Assembly (NCBI RefSeq): GCF_963676475.1
Contig: NZ_OY781107.1
Location: forward strand, 248,001-312,000
DNA length: 64,000 nucleotides
Source of the DNA: an uncultured Celeribacter sp.
GTDB taxonomy: Bacteria; Pseudomonadota; Alphaproteobacteria; Rhodobacterales; Rhodobacteraceae
Direction: 5' to 3'
This document shows positions 33,595 through 42,915 of the stretch, one piece after another (the first letter of the stretch is position 1; each line of letters opens with the position of its first letter). Under the pieces are notes generated by a model. The model did not search any database. It had not been told where the DNA came from and worked only from the letters and a program-made list of their open reading frames with translations. Made by a program: the position numbers and the translations under genes.

Positions 33595-34242
33595 ATGGAT
33601 TTACACTTTCCCATCGCTGAACCAGATGCGGCGGCCCTCGAAAAGGGCCGCTTGCTGTTTGCGGGCGAGACCGATTTTCTCAAAGGCGTCGTCGCCATGG
33701 ACGGCATGCCGCCGGATGACCGGCTGGAGGTCTGCTTCGCAGGCCGCTCCAACGTCGGAAAATCGAGCCTGATCAACGCGCTGACGGGCCGCAAGGCGCT
33801 TGCACGCGCCTCGAACACGCCGGGCCGGACGCAGGAGATCAACTTTTTCACCTGTGCCGACAGCCATTACCTTGTCGACCTTCCGGGCTACGGCTTTGCC
33901 AAAGCGCCGGTGAAAACCGTCGAGAAATGGCAACGCCTTTTGAAAGCTTACCTGTCTGGCCGCGCAACCCTGCGCCGCGCTTTCGTGCTGATCGACAGTC
34001 GCCATGGCGTGAAAGAAGTGGATGAGGAGATCATGACGCTTCTTGACCGCTCCGCCGTGCCCTTCCAGACCGTGCTGACCAAAGCCGACAAGGTCAAGGA
34101 AGCCGAACGCCAGAAAGTCATCGAACAGGTCCGGGGCGCCGTGTCGAAACACCCGGCCGCCTACCCCGAATTGATCGTGACCTCGTCCGAAAAAGGCTGG
34201 GGCGTCGATGTTTTGCGCGCGGTGATCGCCACGCTCGTCTGA
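33595..34242 (+). CDS. engB: Ribosome biogenesis GTP-binding protein YihA/YsxC (EngB)
   Basis: A 215-residue GTPase with G1 GRSNVGKSSLINAL (~45), G2 TPGRTQEINFF, G3 DLPGYGFA, G4 TKADKV and G5 TSSEKGWG. It helps 50S subunit assembly. The start at 33595 is chosen because the family N-terminus begins there; the frame stays open into yidC. Confidence 0.93.
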   Translation: MDLHFPIAEPDAAALEKGRLLFAGETDFLKGVVAMDGMPPDDRLEVCFAGRSNVGKSSLINALTGRKALARASNTPGRTQEINFFTCADSHYLVDLPGYGFAKAPVKTVEKWQRLLKAYLSGRATLRRAFVLIDSRHGVKEVDEEIMTLLDRSAVPFQTVLTKADKVKEAERQKVIEQVRGAVSKHPAAYPELIVTSSEKGWGVDVLRAVIATLV

Positions 34243-34305
34243 GCCGCTTGGCCTCTGGGCGGGAAGCCTGTATTGAGGGTCAAACCCTCATCTGGATTCC
34301 CGAAC

Positions 34306-35202
34306 ATGAAGAAGCAAGACATGAACAGAGACTGGATCGCCACCGCCCGCACCCTTTCCCAAGCGCTGCCCTATTTGCAGCGATACGAGGGCGCGACCGT
34401 GGTCATCAAGCTCGGCGGTCATGCGATGGGCTCGGACGAGGCGATGGAAAGTTTTGCCCGCGATGTCGTGTTGATGCAGCAGGTTGGTGTGAAGCCGGTG
34501 GTCGTCCATGGCGGCGGGCCGATGATCAACAAAATGCTGGCCGATCTCAACATCCAGTCCGAATTCGTCAACGGCAAACGGGTGACCGACAAGGCGACTG
34601 TCGAGGTCGTCGAGATGGTGCTCTCGGGCCTCGTGAACAAACGGATCGTGCAGGCGATCAACGGTCAGGGCGGCCGCGCTGTCGGCATTTCCGGCAAGGA
34701 CGCGAACCTGATGGTCTGTGAGCAAACCGACCCCTCGCTGGGCTTTGTCGGCACGCCGGTGTCGATGAACCCGTCGATCATCAAAGAGCTTGGCGACGAA
34801 AACCTGATCCCGGTGATCGCGCCCGTGGGTGCGGGCCGCAATGGCGAGACGTTTAACGTCAATGGCGACACCGCGGCGGGCGCGATTGCGGGCGCACTGC
34901 ACGCCGATCGCCTGCTGCTTTTGACCGATGTGTCGGGGGTGAAGGACGGCAATGGCGAAGTTCTGACCTCGCTCAGCTCGCAACAGATCAAAGATCTGAC
35001 CGACTCCGGCGTCATTGCGGGCGGCATGATCCCCAAAACCCAAACCGCGCTCGATGCGCTTCGTGACGGGGTGCGGGCCGTGGTGATCCTCGACGGGCGC
35101 GCACCGAATGCGTGCCTTTTGGAGCTTTACACGGAGCACGGCGCGGGCTCGCTCATTCGTGACACGCAGCCCCGCGTGAAACCGTCGAAGATGACTTCCT
35201 GA
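34306..35202 (+). CDS. argB: Acetylglutamate kinase
   Basis: A 298-residue amino-acid-kinase-fold enzyme: VVIKLGGHAMGSDE, VVVHGGGPMIN and VNGDTAAGAIAGAL with DVSGVKD. It phosphorylates N-acetyl-L-glutamate, the second step of arginine synthesis. The family N-terminus begins at DWIATARTL; starts at 34306 or 34321 (MNRDW) are both possible. Its stop overlaps the next gene by one base (TGATG). Confidence 0.93.
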   Translation: MKKQDMNRDWIATARTLSQALPYLQRYEGATVVIKLGGHAMGSDEAMESFARDVVLMQQVGVKPVVVHGGGPMINKMLADLNIQSEFVNGKRVTDKATVEVVEMVLSGLVNKRIVQAINGQGGRAVGISGKDANLMVCEQTDPSLGFVGTPVSMNPSIIKELGDENLIPVIAPVGAGRNGETFNVNGDTAAGAIAGALHADRLLLLTDVSGVKDGNGEVLTSLSSQQIKDLTDSGVIAGGMIPKTQTALDALRDGVRAVVILDGRAPNACLLELYTEHGAGSLIRDTQPRVKPSKMTS

Positions 35203-35714
35203 TGTCTCGTCGTCTGATCCTGATGCGTCACGCCAAATCGGGTTGGGACGATCCCCGGTTGGATGACATCGACCGGCCCTTGAATGCGCGCGGTCAGCGC
35301 AATGCGGTGACCATGGGCACATGGCTGAAGGACAAGGGATATATCCCCGATCAGGTGCTGGTGTCTTCGGCCGTGCGCACCCGTGAAACGCTTGAACGCG
35401 TGACGCGCGGGCTTGGCCTTTGTCCGCCGGAGACGGTGCTGGACACGCTTTATCTCGCGTCTGAGCATCGGATCATGAGTGCCTTGAAACAGGCAACGGG
35501 CGATTGTGTCTTGGTGCTCGCGCACAATCCCGGCATCGGGGAGTTTGCGGTCAATTTTGCCTCTCATCCCCCGCTGCACCCGGATTTCCTGCGCTATCCG
35601 ACGGCCGCGACGGCGGTGTTCGATCTCAAGGCTCCGACTTGGCCAGAGGCGCGGTTCGGGGAAAACGAGGTGGTGGATTTCGCCATCCCCCGCGAGTTGG
35701 AAGCCGCTGAATAA
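35202..35714 (+). CDS. SixA-like histidine phosphatase family protein
   Basis: A 170-residue phosphohistidine phosphatase. The catalytic RHG-type motif appears as LMRHAKSGWDDPRLDD at residues 7-22, the second histidine in VLAHNPGIGEFA. Such proteins dephosphorylate histidine phosphotransfer proteins or small phosphoesters. It is translationally coupled to argB and ends at a strong terminator. Confidence 0.85.
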   Translation: MSRRLILMRHAKSGWDDPRLDDIDRPLNARGQRNAVTMGTWLKDKGYIPDQVLVSSAVRTRETLERVTRGLGLCPPETVLDTLYLASEHRIMSALKQATGDCVLVLAHNPGIGEFAVNFASHPPLHPDFLRYPTAATAVFDLKAPTWPEARFGENEVVDFAIPRELEAAE

Positions 35715-35738
35715 AAAAGGGCGCCGAGGCGCCCTTTT
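35713..35738. terminator. Bidirectional intrinsic terminator
   Basis: GGGCGC at 35719-35724 pairs with GCGCCC at 35729-35734, flanked by A6 (35713-35718) and T4 (35735-35738). It separates the converging argB/SixA unit and aapP, and can serve both. Confidence 0.85.
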
Positions 35739-35758
35739 GTCTGTTCTGACGACCGATC

Positions 35759-36547
35759 TCAGTGGCCGAGAATTTGTGAGAGGAAGAGTTTTGTCCGCTC
35801 CGATTTCGGATTGTTGAAGAACTCTTCCGGCTCGTTTTGTTCGACGATCTGGCCCTGGTCCATGAAGATCACACGGTTCGCCACCTGACGGGCAAAGCCC
35901 ATCTCGTGGGTCACGCAGAGCATGGTCATGCCCTCTTCCGCCAGTTCGATCATGGTGTCGAGCACCTCCTTGATCATCTCCGGGTCAAGCGCCGAGGTCG
36001 GTTCATCGAACAGCATGATCCGCGGTTGCATACAGAGCGAGCGGGCGATGGCCACACGCTGTTGTTGTCCACCCGAAAGCATGCCGGGGTATTTATGCGC
36101 CTGATCCGGGATTTTCACCTTCTCCAGGAAATGCATCGCCAGCTCTTCGGCCTCGCGTTTCGGCGTTTTGCGCACCCACATCGGCGCCAGCGTGCAGTTT
36201 TCCAGAATGGTCAAATGCGGGAAGAGGTTGAAGTGCTGAAAGCACATACCCACCTCGGAGCGGATCTTGTCAATGTTCTTCAAGTCCGAGGTCAGCTCGG
36301 TCCCATCGACGATGATCTTGCCCTGCTGGTGCTCTTCGAGACGGTTGATGCAACGGATCATGGTGGATTTGCCGGAGCCGGACGGCCCCGCGATGACGAT
36401 CCGCTCGCCCCGATTCACGGTCAGGTTGATGTCACGGAGAACGTGAAATTCGCCGTACCATTTGTTCATATTCGTGATCTGAATGGCCACCTCATCGGAG
36501 ACGGTCAGTTTAGAACGGTCAATAGCGCGGTCTTCTGCGAGAGACAT
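35759..36547 (-). CDS. aapP: General L-amino acid ABC transporter ATP-binding protein
   Basis: A 262-residue ABC ATPase: Walker A GPSGSGKSTMIRCINRLE, signature LSGGQQQRVAIARSL, Walker B IMLFDEPTSALDPE, H-loop VTHEMGFAR. It belongs to the polar amino acid type (GlnQ/AapP/BztD). It is the last gene of aapJQMP and lies before a bidirectional terminator. In Rhodobacter the orthologous set (bztABCD) imports Glu, Gln, Asp and Asn. Confidence 0.92.
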   Translation of the reverse strand: MSLAEDRAIDRSKLTVSDEVAIQITNMNKWYGEFHVLRDINLTVNRGERIVIAGPSGSGKSTMIRCINRLEEHQQGKIIVDGTELTSDLKNIDKIRSEVGMCFQHFNLFPHLTILENCTLAPMWVRKTPKREAEELAMHFLEKVKIPDQAHKYPGMLSGGQQQRVAIARSLCMQPRIMLFDEPTSALDPEMIKEVLDTMIELAEEGMTMLCVTHEMGFARQVANRVIFMDQGQIVEQNEPEEFFNNPKSERTKLFLSQILGH

Positions 36548-36562
36548 ATCTGGTCTCCTTTC

Positions 36563-37873
36563 TTAACGATGATCGGTGCGGAGCTTGCGCTCCAGCCACT
36601 GAGAATATTGCGACATGGCGAAACAGCAGATCCAAAAGACCCCGCCGATAAAGATGAACAGCTCCCAATAGATGCCGTTCCAGGCCGCGTTGGCGCGGAT
36701 GGCGTTCGAGAGGCCCAGCATGTCGTAGATGCCGATGAACATCACCAGCGTGGTGTCCTTGAACAGGCCGATAAAGGTGTTCACGATGCCCGGAATGGAG
36801 ATTTTCAGTGCCTGCGGCATGATGATCAGGCGCTGCGCTTTCCAGTAATCGAGACCGAGCGCATCGGCTGCCTCATATTGGCCTTTCGGCAGAGCGGCGA
36901 GACCGCCCCGGATCACCTCGGCCATGTAAGCCGACGAGAAGAGCGTCACCATGATGATCACCCGAAGCGTCAGATCAAACGTCGTGCCCGGCGGCAGGAA
37001 GTAATTGAGCAGAAGCGAGGCGGTGAACAGGAGCGTGATGAGCGGCACACCGCGGATAAATTCGATGAACCCCACACAGATGGTTTTCACGATGAACAGG
37101 TCCGACTGACGGCCAAGGGCCAGGACGATGCCGATGGGCAGCGAGAGCGCGATGCCGGAGATGCCGATGATCACACAGATCATAAAACCGCCCAAGTCGC
37201 GGCTTTGGACCTCTTCGAGATGCCCGATCGGCGCCACGGCATTGAGGCCCTCGACCACCGACGGGCCGATGAAAAGCCACCAGATCACGGCAACGGCAAC
37301 AGCGGCAATCGCCGAGAGTGCCATGGAACCGAAACGATCCACGAGTTTGAACGCTACGCCACCAAGGATAAAGCCGACAGCGACCGAGGTCACACCCCAA
37401 ATCGTGCCGCCCCAGACCAGCCAGACCAGCAGGAAGGGGAAGGCCATGGTGAGGTAGAGCATCTTGCGCGGCACTTTGTCGAAAAGCACCGGCGCCAGAG
37501 AGGCCAGCATCAAGAAAAAGGCCAGATTGGCGCGCCAGTATTCGGTCTCCGGATAGAAACCGTAGAGCAACTGGTTCCAGCGCTCCGTCAACACGGCCCA
37601 ACAGGCGTAATGGGTGTTGCCGAAACGCTCGTTGAGGATGGTCCGGCATTGCTCCAGAGAGGTCGCATCCCAGACGCCGCCAAAGAGCCATGGAAGCGTG
37701 CCAGCGAGGATTTTGTAGATCACGAAAATCGACACGAGCGTCAGGATCGAATTGAACCAACCGGAAAACAGGTTTTCCCTAACCCAGCGTGTAAATCCGA
37801 CCTGAGAGCGTGGCGCAGGTTGCTGTTCCAGCATCTCCTTGCGCACGTATGAGAGGGAGTTTTGCGTGCTCAT
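36563..37873 (-). CDS. aapM: Amino acid ABC transporter permease (AapM/BztC type)
   Basis: A 436-residue permease with an unusually long N-terminal half containing several hydrophobic stretches before the standard permease core (GGFMICVIIGISGIALSLPI; EAADALGLDYWKAQRLIIMP as the ATPase-coupling loop). This length is typical of AapM/BztC. Its ATG lies 1 base before the aapQ stop region, with the AAGGAG site inside the end of aapQ. Confidence 0.9.
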   Translation of the reverse strand: MSTQNSLSYVRKEMLEQQPAPRSQVGFTRWVRENLFSGWFNSILTLVSIFVIYKILAGTLPWLFGGVWDATSLEQCRTILNERFGNTHYACWAVLTERWNQLLYGFYPETEYWRANLAFFLMLASLAPVLFDKVPRKMLYLTMAFPFLLVWLVWGGTIWGVTSVAVGFILGGVAFKLVDRFGSMALSAIAAVAVAVIWWLFIGPSVVEGLNAVAPIGHLEEVQSRDLGGFMICVIIGISGIALSLPIGIVLALGRQSDLFIVKTICVGFIEFIRGVPLITLLFTASLLLNYFLPPGTTFDLTLRVIIMVTLFSSAYMAEVIRGGLAALPKGQYEAADALGLDYWKAQRLIIMPQALKISIPGIVNTFIGLFKDTTLVMFIGIYDMLGLSNAIRANAAWNGIYWELFIFIGGVFWICCFAMSQYSQWLERKLRTDHR

Positions 37874-37874
37874 C

Positions 37875-39095
37875 TCAGCGCTCCTTCAGTCTGACGGATT
37901 TGTTGTAGACGTTCATACCCGAGGAAATCAGCAGGCTGACGATCAAATAGATCAGCATCATCAAGAGCATACACTCCAACTCCCGGCCCGTGGTGTTGAG
38001 CGTGGTGCCGCCCAACGTGGACCGGAGGTCCATATAGCCCACAGCCAGAGCCAGCGAAGAGTTCTTTGTCAGGTTCAGATATTGCGAGATCAGCGGCGGG
38101 ATGATGACCCGAAGCGCCTGCGGCAGGATCACGAGGTTCATGGTCCGCGACGGGCGCAGGCCCAGTGCGAAAGCGGCCTCGGTCTGGCCCTTGGAAATGG
38201 CGAGGATGCCGGAACGCACAATCTCGGCAATGAAAGAACCGGTATAGAAACTCAGCGCCAGCCAGAGCGCCAGCATCGAGTTGCGCATATGTAGACCACC
38301 ACCGAAGTTGAAGCCCTTAAGCTCCGGGTAAGACAGGGTGATCGGGCGGCCCATCACGAAATAGACAAGGATCGAGGGCACGAAAAAGATCGCCAGTTTG
38401 ATCCAGAAATTCGGCAGGATTTGCCCGGTCGCCTCGAAACGGCGCTGGGAATATTTGCCAAAGGCCCAGATGCCCAAGAGCGACAGAAGGAAGGTGATGA
38501 CAACGAACACCGATCCGTCCCCCCAAACGGGCGCCGGGATGTAGGTGCCGCGATTGGTCACCGCAACGCTGTCCCAAAGCCACATGGTGGCCGAGGGTTC
38601 GTCGCCCCGGAAGGCCCGTGGCGCCGGCAGCGCTTCGGACAAAACGGCCATGAAGGCGAGAATCCACAAAAGCACCGGAATGTTGCGGAAGCTCTCGACA
38701 TAAAAGGTCATGATCCGCGCCGTCAGCCAGTTCTTCGACAGGCGCAAAACCCCCGCGATGACCCCGATGATCGTCGCCAGGATACAACCCAGAAACGCAA
38801 TCAAAAGCGTGTTGAGCAGCCCCACCAAAGTCGCCCGCCAATGCGAATCGTCCGAGGAGTAGGGAATGATCTGTTGGTTGATGTCATAGGCCGCACGATT
38901 GAACAGGAACCCAAAGTCGATGTCCTTGCCCAAAGCCGAAAGGTTGATGATCGTGTTGCGAATGAGAAAGGCCGCGATCAACATGAACGCAAGCATCGCA
39001 ATCACCTGAATGGTGATCGAGCGATAGCGCGTGTCATAGATCAGCTGGCTCAGCCGAAAGCCCTGGTCCTCCGGCGTGTTTGTCGCTGTCGTCAT
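37875..39095 (-). CDS. aapQ: Amino acid ABC transporter permease (AapQ/BztB type)
   Basis: A 406-residue permease with an N-terminal TM (ITIQVIAMLAFMLIAAFLI), a long insert between early TM segments and the permease core with EAAFALGLRPSRTMNLVILP. The start at 39095 (MTTATN) is preferred because the family begins there; an ATG at 39128 adds eleven unrelated residues. It pairs with AapM in the membrane. Confidence 0.9.
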   Translation of the reverse strand: MTTATNTPEDQGFRLSQLIYDTRYRSITIQVIAMLAFMLIAAFLIRNTIINLSALGKDIDFGFLFNRAAYDINQQIIPYSSDDSHWRATLVGLLNTLLIAFLGCILATIIGVIAGVLRLSKNWLTARIMTFYVESFRNIPVLLWILAFMAVLSEALPAPRAFRGDEPSATMWLWDSVAVTNRGTYIPAPVWGDGSVFVVITFLLSLLGIWAFGKYSQRRFEATGQILPNFWIKLAIFFVPSILVYFVMGRPITLSYPELKGFNFGGGLHMRNSMLALWLALSFYTGSFIAEIVRSGILAISKGQTEAAFALGLRPSRTMNLVILPQALRVIIPPLISQYLNLTKNSSLALAVGYMDLRSTLGGTTLNTTGRELECMLLMMLIYLIVSLLISSGMNVYNKSVRLKER

Positions 39096-39190
39096 AAGTG
39101 ACGGTCCCCTGTTTAGATATAGCCCCACTGCCGCCCGGATTTTTCCGTTCGCATTTTTGATGGTCTTGAAGTGAGTAGAGCCAGAAAGGC

Positions 39191-39220
39191 GAAGGGCGCG
39201 GAGTCTTCTCCGCGCCCTTC
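39191..39220. promoter_or_regulatory. Intercistronic hairpin between aapJ and aapQ
   Basis: GAAGGGCGCGGA at 39191-39202 and TCCGCGCCCTTC at 39209-39220 form a perfect 12-bp stem. It lies just after the aapJ stop. Stable stems at this place usually protect or partly terminate the message so that the binding protein is made in excess over the permeases. Confidence 0.65.
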
Positions 39221-39233
39221 CCTTTGGTCAGTC

Positions 39234-40259
39234 TTAGCGGAAGGGCGGCGAGTAGATCAGGCCGCCTTCGGTCCACTGAGCATTGAGGCCACGAGCCAGA
39301 CCCACAGGCGTGTTTTCACCGATGTTCTTCTCGAAGCTTTCGCCGTAGTTGCCAACCTGAGTCAGGATGTTCAGAGCCCAGGCGTTGTCGAGTCCGAGCA
39401 TCGCGCCCAGTTCACCTTCGACGCCCAGAAGACGGTTGATCTCCGGGTTGTCGGTGCCATTGGCCATCTCGGCCGCATTCGCGGAGGTCACGCCGTATTC
39501 TTCGGCCGCAACCATGGCGTTCAAAGACCAGCGCACGATGTCGCCCCAGTTGTCATCGCCATGACGCACGAGCGGGCCAAGCGGCTCTTTGGAGATGATT
39601 TCCGGCAGAACCACGTAACCTTCCGGGTTCTCGAAGGAGGCGCGAGACGCGGCCAGAGCCGAGGCGTCGGTGGTGTAAACGTCACACGCACCAGCAAGGA
39701 ATTGCGTCTGAGCTTCGGTAAAGCTTTCAACCGGAACCGGTTCGTAATCCATGTTGTTCACACGGAAGTAGTCAGCGAGGTTCAACTCGGTCGTCGTGCC
39801 GGTCTCGATACAGACGGTCGCGCCGCCCAGTTCTTTCGCAGAGGACACGCCGAGATCTTTCGGCACCATGAAGCCCTGACCGTCATAGTAGTTCACGCCG
39901 ACGAAGGTGTTCTTCAGGTCGACGTCACGCGAGAAGGTCCAGGTGGTGTTGCGGGCCAGCATGTCGACTTCGCCGGACGCCAGCGCGGTAAAACGCACGG
40001 CGGAGGTCAGCGGCGTGTATTCGACGGCCTCGGAGTCGCCCAGAACGGCCGCAGCCACAGCACGGCAGACGTCCACGTCAAAGCCAACGAAATTGCCGTT
40101 CGCATCGGGGGCAGCAAAGCCCGGGGTGCCCGGATTCACGCCGCATTTGAGAACACCACGCTCTTGCACTGCGGCAAGGGTGGAGGAATCCTGAGCCATC
40201 GCCGTACCGGCAGCGAGACCTGCCAGCGTCAGCGCGCCAAGAAATACGGATTTTTTCAT
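39234..40259 (-). CDS. aapJ: General L-amino acid ABC transporter substrate-binding protein
   Basis: A 341-residue periplasmic binding protein. The signal peptide is MKKSVFLGALTLAGLAAGTAMA, cut before QDSS. The mature fold has VLKCGVNPGTPGFAAPDANG, GFDVDVCRAVAAAVLGD and the ligand-binding GATVCIETGTTTELN. It captures polar amino acids for the AapQMP complex. A GAGG site lies 5 bases before the start, and a stem-loop lies in the leader. Confidence 0.93.
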   Translation of the reverse strand: MKKSVFLGALTLAGLAAGTAMAQDSSTLAAVQERGVLKCGVNPGTPGFAAPDANGNFVGFDVDVCRAVAAAVLGDSEAVEYTPLTSAVRFTALASGEVDMLARNTTWTFSRDVDLKNTFVGVNYYDGQGFMVPKDLGVSSAKELGGATVCIETGTTTELNLADYFRVNNMDYEPVPVESFTEAQTQFLAGACDVYTTDASALAASRASFENPEGYVVLPEIISKEPLGPLVRHGDDNWGDIVRWSLNAMVAAEEYGVTSANAAEMANGTDNPEINRLLGVEGELGAMLGLDNAWALNILTQVGNYGESFEKNIGENTPVGLARGLNAQWTEGGLIYSPPFR

Positions 40260-40279
40260 ATTTACCTCTTCCTGATAGT

Positions 40280-40295
40280 GCGCCGTTTACGGCGC
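40280..40295 (-). promoter_or_regulatory. Leader hairpin upstream of aapJ
   Basis: GCGCCG and CGGCGC flank a four-base loop (TTTA on the plus strand) 20 bases before the aapJ ATG, directly upstream of its ribosome site. It may stabilise the leader or tune initiation. Confidence 0.45.
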
Positions 40296-40489
40296 TTCTT
40301 CTCCGGCCCTCCCTGTCGGACCGGGGGCGATATCGAAATGAGCAAATGCTCTTTCAATGGGCTTAGTTTGGAAGGATTCATTCCAAAACGTCAAGGCCAC
40401 GATCACGTTTCCGCATGGGAACGCAGCGTTTGATCAAATTGTTCGCAGGAATGCGCGGGAATTATACGCGCACCACCAGCAAGCGCCTT

Positions 40490-41197
40490 CTAATTGACCA
40501 CGCGGTAAAACAAAGCTGCCTGAACAAAGCTTTGGCGCTTGATTTCGGCGGCCTCTGTCGCCTCGTCATCCTCGCCCCATTGTTCGATCTGATAGTCTTC
40601 ATCGACGCGCGAAAGCCGCCAGGCCTCCTCTACGTCAAGATGTTCCTCCGTCACGGCAAAGCCCAGAATCAAGGAGCCCGACAGGCTGACCAGATCGTGA
40701 AACGCCGCCAGTTCAAACGCCGTGAAACCATGAGTCTTGTCTCGAAGAACAGCCAAGGCGGAGGCAGATTGCGGCGCATGCATGATGCCGGCGCGCGGCT
40801 CCAACCGGGCCCCAAGAGCGCCTTCCGCCCACTCGAGCAGCGGGTCCCAGAGATCGGCTTGGCGTGCGACAAGTTCCTGCGGATGCTCGGCGCGGTAGCA
40901 CAAAAGATCACTGTCGCCATAGTCCGCCAGCATATCGGCCACTTCGGCGTGCTGGATCGACACTTTGTCAATCGCCGCATTGGCGCCGCGCGTCGCGGGC
41001 ATGGTGTTCGGGTCGATCACGCCGTCCTGCGCATCCCATTCCGCCGCGACCAAATCGGCCAGCGTGCGGGTCGGCAGGATCAGCGGCATCTTCGCAGGCG
41101 TGCGCACCGGACGACCATCGAGATGCACCTCGAAGCCCTCCTGTGCCTCTGCCACAACCGTGTCTTTCCAGAACCGTTTCGCTGCCCACTCTGCCAC
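40490..41197 (-). CDS. ATP12-family F1-ATPase assembly chaperone
   Basis: A 235-residue protein of the ATP12 family: the N-terminal KRFWKDTVVAEAQEGFEVHLDGRPVRTPA and the central ADYGDSDLLCYRAEHPQEL are typical. In mitochondria ATP12 protects the F1 alpha subunit during assembly; the alphaproteobacterial homologue is assumed to act likewise in the cytoplasm. It is the last gene of the rarA-crcB-pseudouridine synthase-HAD set, 3 bases after the phosphatase. Confidence 0.88.
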   Translation of the reverse strand: MAEWAAKRFWKDTVVAEAQEGFEVHLDGRPVRTPAKMPLILPTRTLADLVAAEWDAQDGVIDPNTMPATRGANAAIDKVSIQHAEVADMLADYGDSDLLCYRAEHPQELVARQADLWDPLLEWAEGALGARLEPRAGIMHAPQSASALAVLRDKTHGFTAFELAAFHDLVSLSGSLILGFAVTEEHLDVEEAWRLSRVDEDYQIEQWGEDDEATEAAEIKRQSFVQAALFYRVVN

Positions 41198-41200
41198 GTC

Positions 41201-41869
41201 TTAGCCTTTCCAAATCTCATCAAGCGCACCGTCGAGCTGGTCGAACCGATCCAACACCGTGACCGCGCCCGCGCTCAACAGCGCCTCTTTGCCGTGATAG
41301 CCCCACCGCACGCCGATGCCCCGCACCCGCGCGGCGCGCGCCATTTCCATGTCATAGGTCGTGTCCCCGATCACGACCGCCTCTTCTGCCGCGACACCGC
41401 ACTCCACCAGACAGGTCAGCACCATCGAGGGATGCGGTTTCGACGGGTGATCGTCTGCGCTTTGCGTCGACAGGAAGAGATCGGCGAAGTCCCATTCCTG
41501 CATCAGCGCATCCAAGCCGCGACGGCTCTTTCCCGTTGCAATCGCCAGATAGACATCGTCCCGCGCGCCCAACCGACGCACCGCTTCTTCGGCGCCCGGG
41601 TAAAGCGGCGAGGCGGCGGCGCCTTGCGCCAAACGGTGCTGTTGAAAGGCGTCCTTATAGGCCTCAACCATATTGGACAGCGTACCCTCATCCGCCTCGG
41701 GTGCCAATTCCCGCATCGCAAGCGGCAGAGACAGGCCAACAATCGACAGGATCGTGTCGCGCGTCGGCATCGTCAGCCCCACCGCCTCGAACGCCGCCGC
41801 CATGGACAGGACGATATGCGCCTGACTGTCGACCAGCGTGCCGTCTACGTCAAAGATGACAAGCTTCAT
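41201..41869 (-). CDS. HAD-superfamily hydrolase (subfamily IA, phosphoglycolate phosphatase-like)
   Basis: A 222-residue HAD phosphatase. Motif I is FDVDGTLVDS at residues 5-14, motif II IATGKSRRG, motif III with Lys in KPHPSMVLT, motif IV VIGDTTYDMEMARAA. The helical cap lies between motifs I and II. Its start overlaps the pseudouridine synthase stop by four bases. Substrate not fixed. Confidence 0.88.
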   Translation of the reverse strand: MKLVIFDVDGTLVDSQAHIVLSMAAAFEAVGLTMPTRDTILSIVGLSLPLAMRELAPEADEGTLSNMVEAYKDAFQQHRLAQGAAASPLYPGAEEAVRRLGARDDVYLAIATGKSRRGLDALMQEWDFADLFLSTQSADDHPSKPHPSMVLTCLVECGVAAEEAVVIGDTTYDMEMARAARVRGIGVRWGYHGKEALLSAGAVTVLDRFDQLDGALDEIWKG

Positions 41870-42915
41870 CCACGAAGCTCCTCAAAGGGATCGTCGGCGG
41901 CGAGGTCCTCGGTCCAGCCAAAGGTTTCCCAGCTGTGTTCCATATGCTCCGGCAGGGGCGCTGTCACGGTGATCACCTTGCGCGTCGCCGGGTGTTCAAA
42001 CGTCAGGCTACGCGCGTGGAGGTGCAATTTCTTCGAGATGATGCCGCCCAGTTGCGCGCCCCAGCCATCGCCGAGGTTTTCCTGCCCCGAGCCGCCATAT
42101 TTGCCATCGCCAATAATCGGGTGACCGATTTCGGCCATATGCGCACGCAGCTGATGGGTGCGTCCGGTGATCGGCTCCATCGCGACCCAGCTTGCGCGTG
42201 CGCCAACTCGGTAGAGCGTCGCGTAAAGCGTATGCGCGCGTTTCGCGCCTTCGGTCGCGTCGATGTCGCGCGGGTGGACGGCGATCATCTTTTCGCCCTC
42301 GCCCGATTTGCCACGACCGCGCGCCTTCACCAGACCGTATTTGATCTCGCCCAGATAGGGCGTCGGCACGCCCGCGACCAAAGCCCAGTAGATTTTGCGC
42401 GTATTCTTGTGTCGGAACGCTTCGGTCAGCTTGGACGCCATCGCAGGCGTCCGCGCCAGCGCCAAGACACCCGAGGTGTCCTTGTCGAGCCGGTGCACGA
42501 GGCGCGGTTTCTCCGGGAAATCGCCCTGAAGCGCGGCAGACAGCCCGTCGACATGGCGCGTCTGTTTCGAGCCGCCCTGTGTCGGCAGGCCCGCCGGTTT
42601 GTTGATCACGATGATATGCTCATCCTGATAGATCACCGCATCGCGCATCATCTTGGCGTCCGCCGCCGAGATATTCGTGGTGTCGCGTTTCGGTTTCGGC
42701 GCATTTTCATCCGGCAGCGGCGGCACGCGGATTTCCATCCCCGGCCCCACCCGCGTGTTGGATTTCGCCCGCGCGCCATCGACGCGAATCTCGCCCTTGC
42801 GGCACATCTTTTCGATATTGCCCTGCGTCAGCTGCGGAAACATCTTGCGGAACCAGCGATCAAGACGCTGCTCCGGTTGATCCTCTTCGATGGTGATCGT
42901 CTGAACCCGGCTCAT
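41866..42915 (-). CDS. RluA-family pseudouridine synthase (RluC-like)
   Basis: A 349-residue enzyme: an S4-like RNA-binding N-terminus (RWFRKMFPQLTQGNIEKMCR) and a catalytic domain with the essential Asp in LVHRLDKDTSGVLALA (~145) and the GRTHQLRAHMAEIGHPIIGD motif. It converts uridines in 23S rRNA to pseudouridine. It overlaps crcB and the HAD gene by four bases each. Confidence 0.9.
   Translation of the reverse strand: MSRVQTITIEEDQPEQRLDRWFRKMFPQLTQGNIEKMCRKGEIRVDGARAKSNTRVGPGMEIRVPPLPDENAPKPKRDTTNISAADAKMMRDAVIYQDEHIIVINKPAGLPTQGGSKQTRHVDGLSAALQGDFPEKPRLVHRLDKDTSGVLALARTPAMASKLTEAFRHKNTRKIYWALVAGVPTPYLGEIKYGLVKARGRGKSGEGEKMIAVHPRDIDATEGAKRAHTLYATLYRVGARASWVAMEPITGRTHQLRAHMAEIGHPIIGDGKYGGSGQENLGDGWGAQLGGIISKKLHLHARSLTFEHPATRKVITVTAPLPEHMEHSWETFGWTEDLAADDPFEELRG

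Noticed and set aside
35837..37852. 671-residue plus-strand open frame
   Set aside because: It mirrors aapP and aapM, is rich in His, Asp and Arg, and has no recognisable domain.
40415..42124. 569-residue plus-strand open frame
   Set aside because: It covers ATP12, HAD and the pseudouridine synthase end on the other strand; no motifs.
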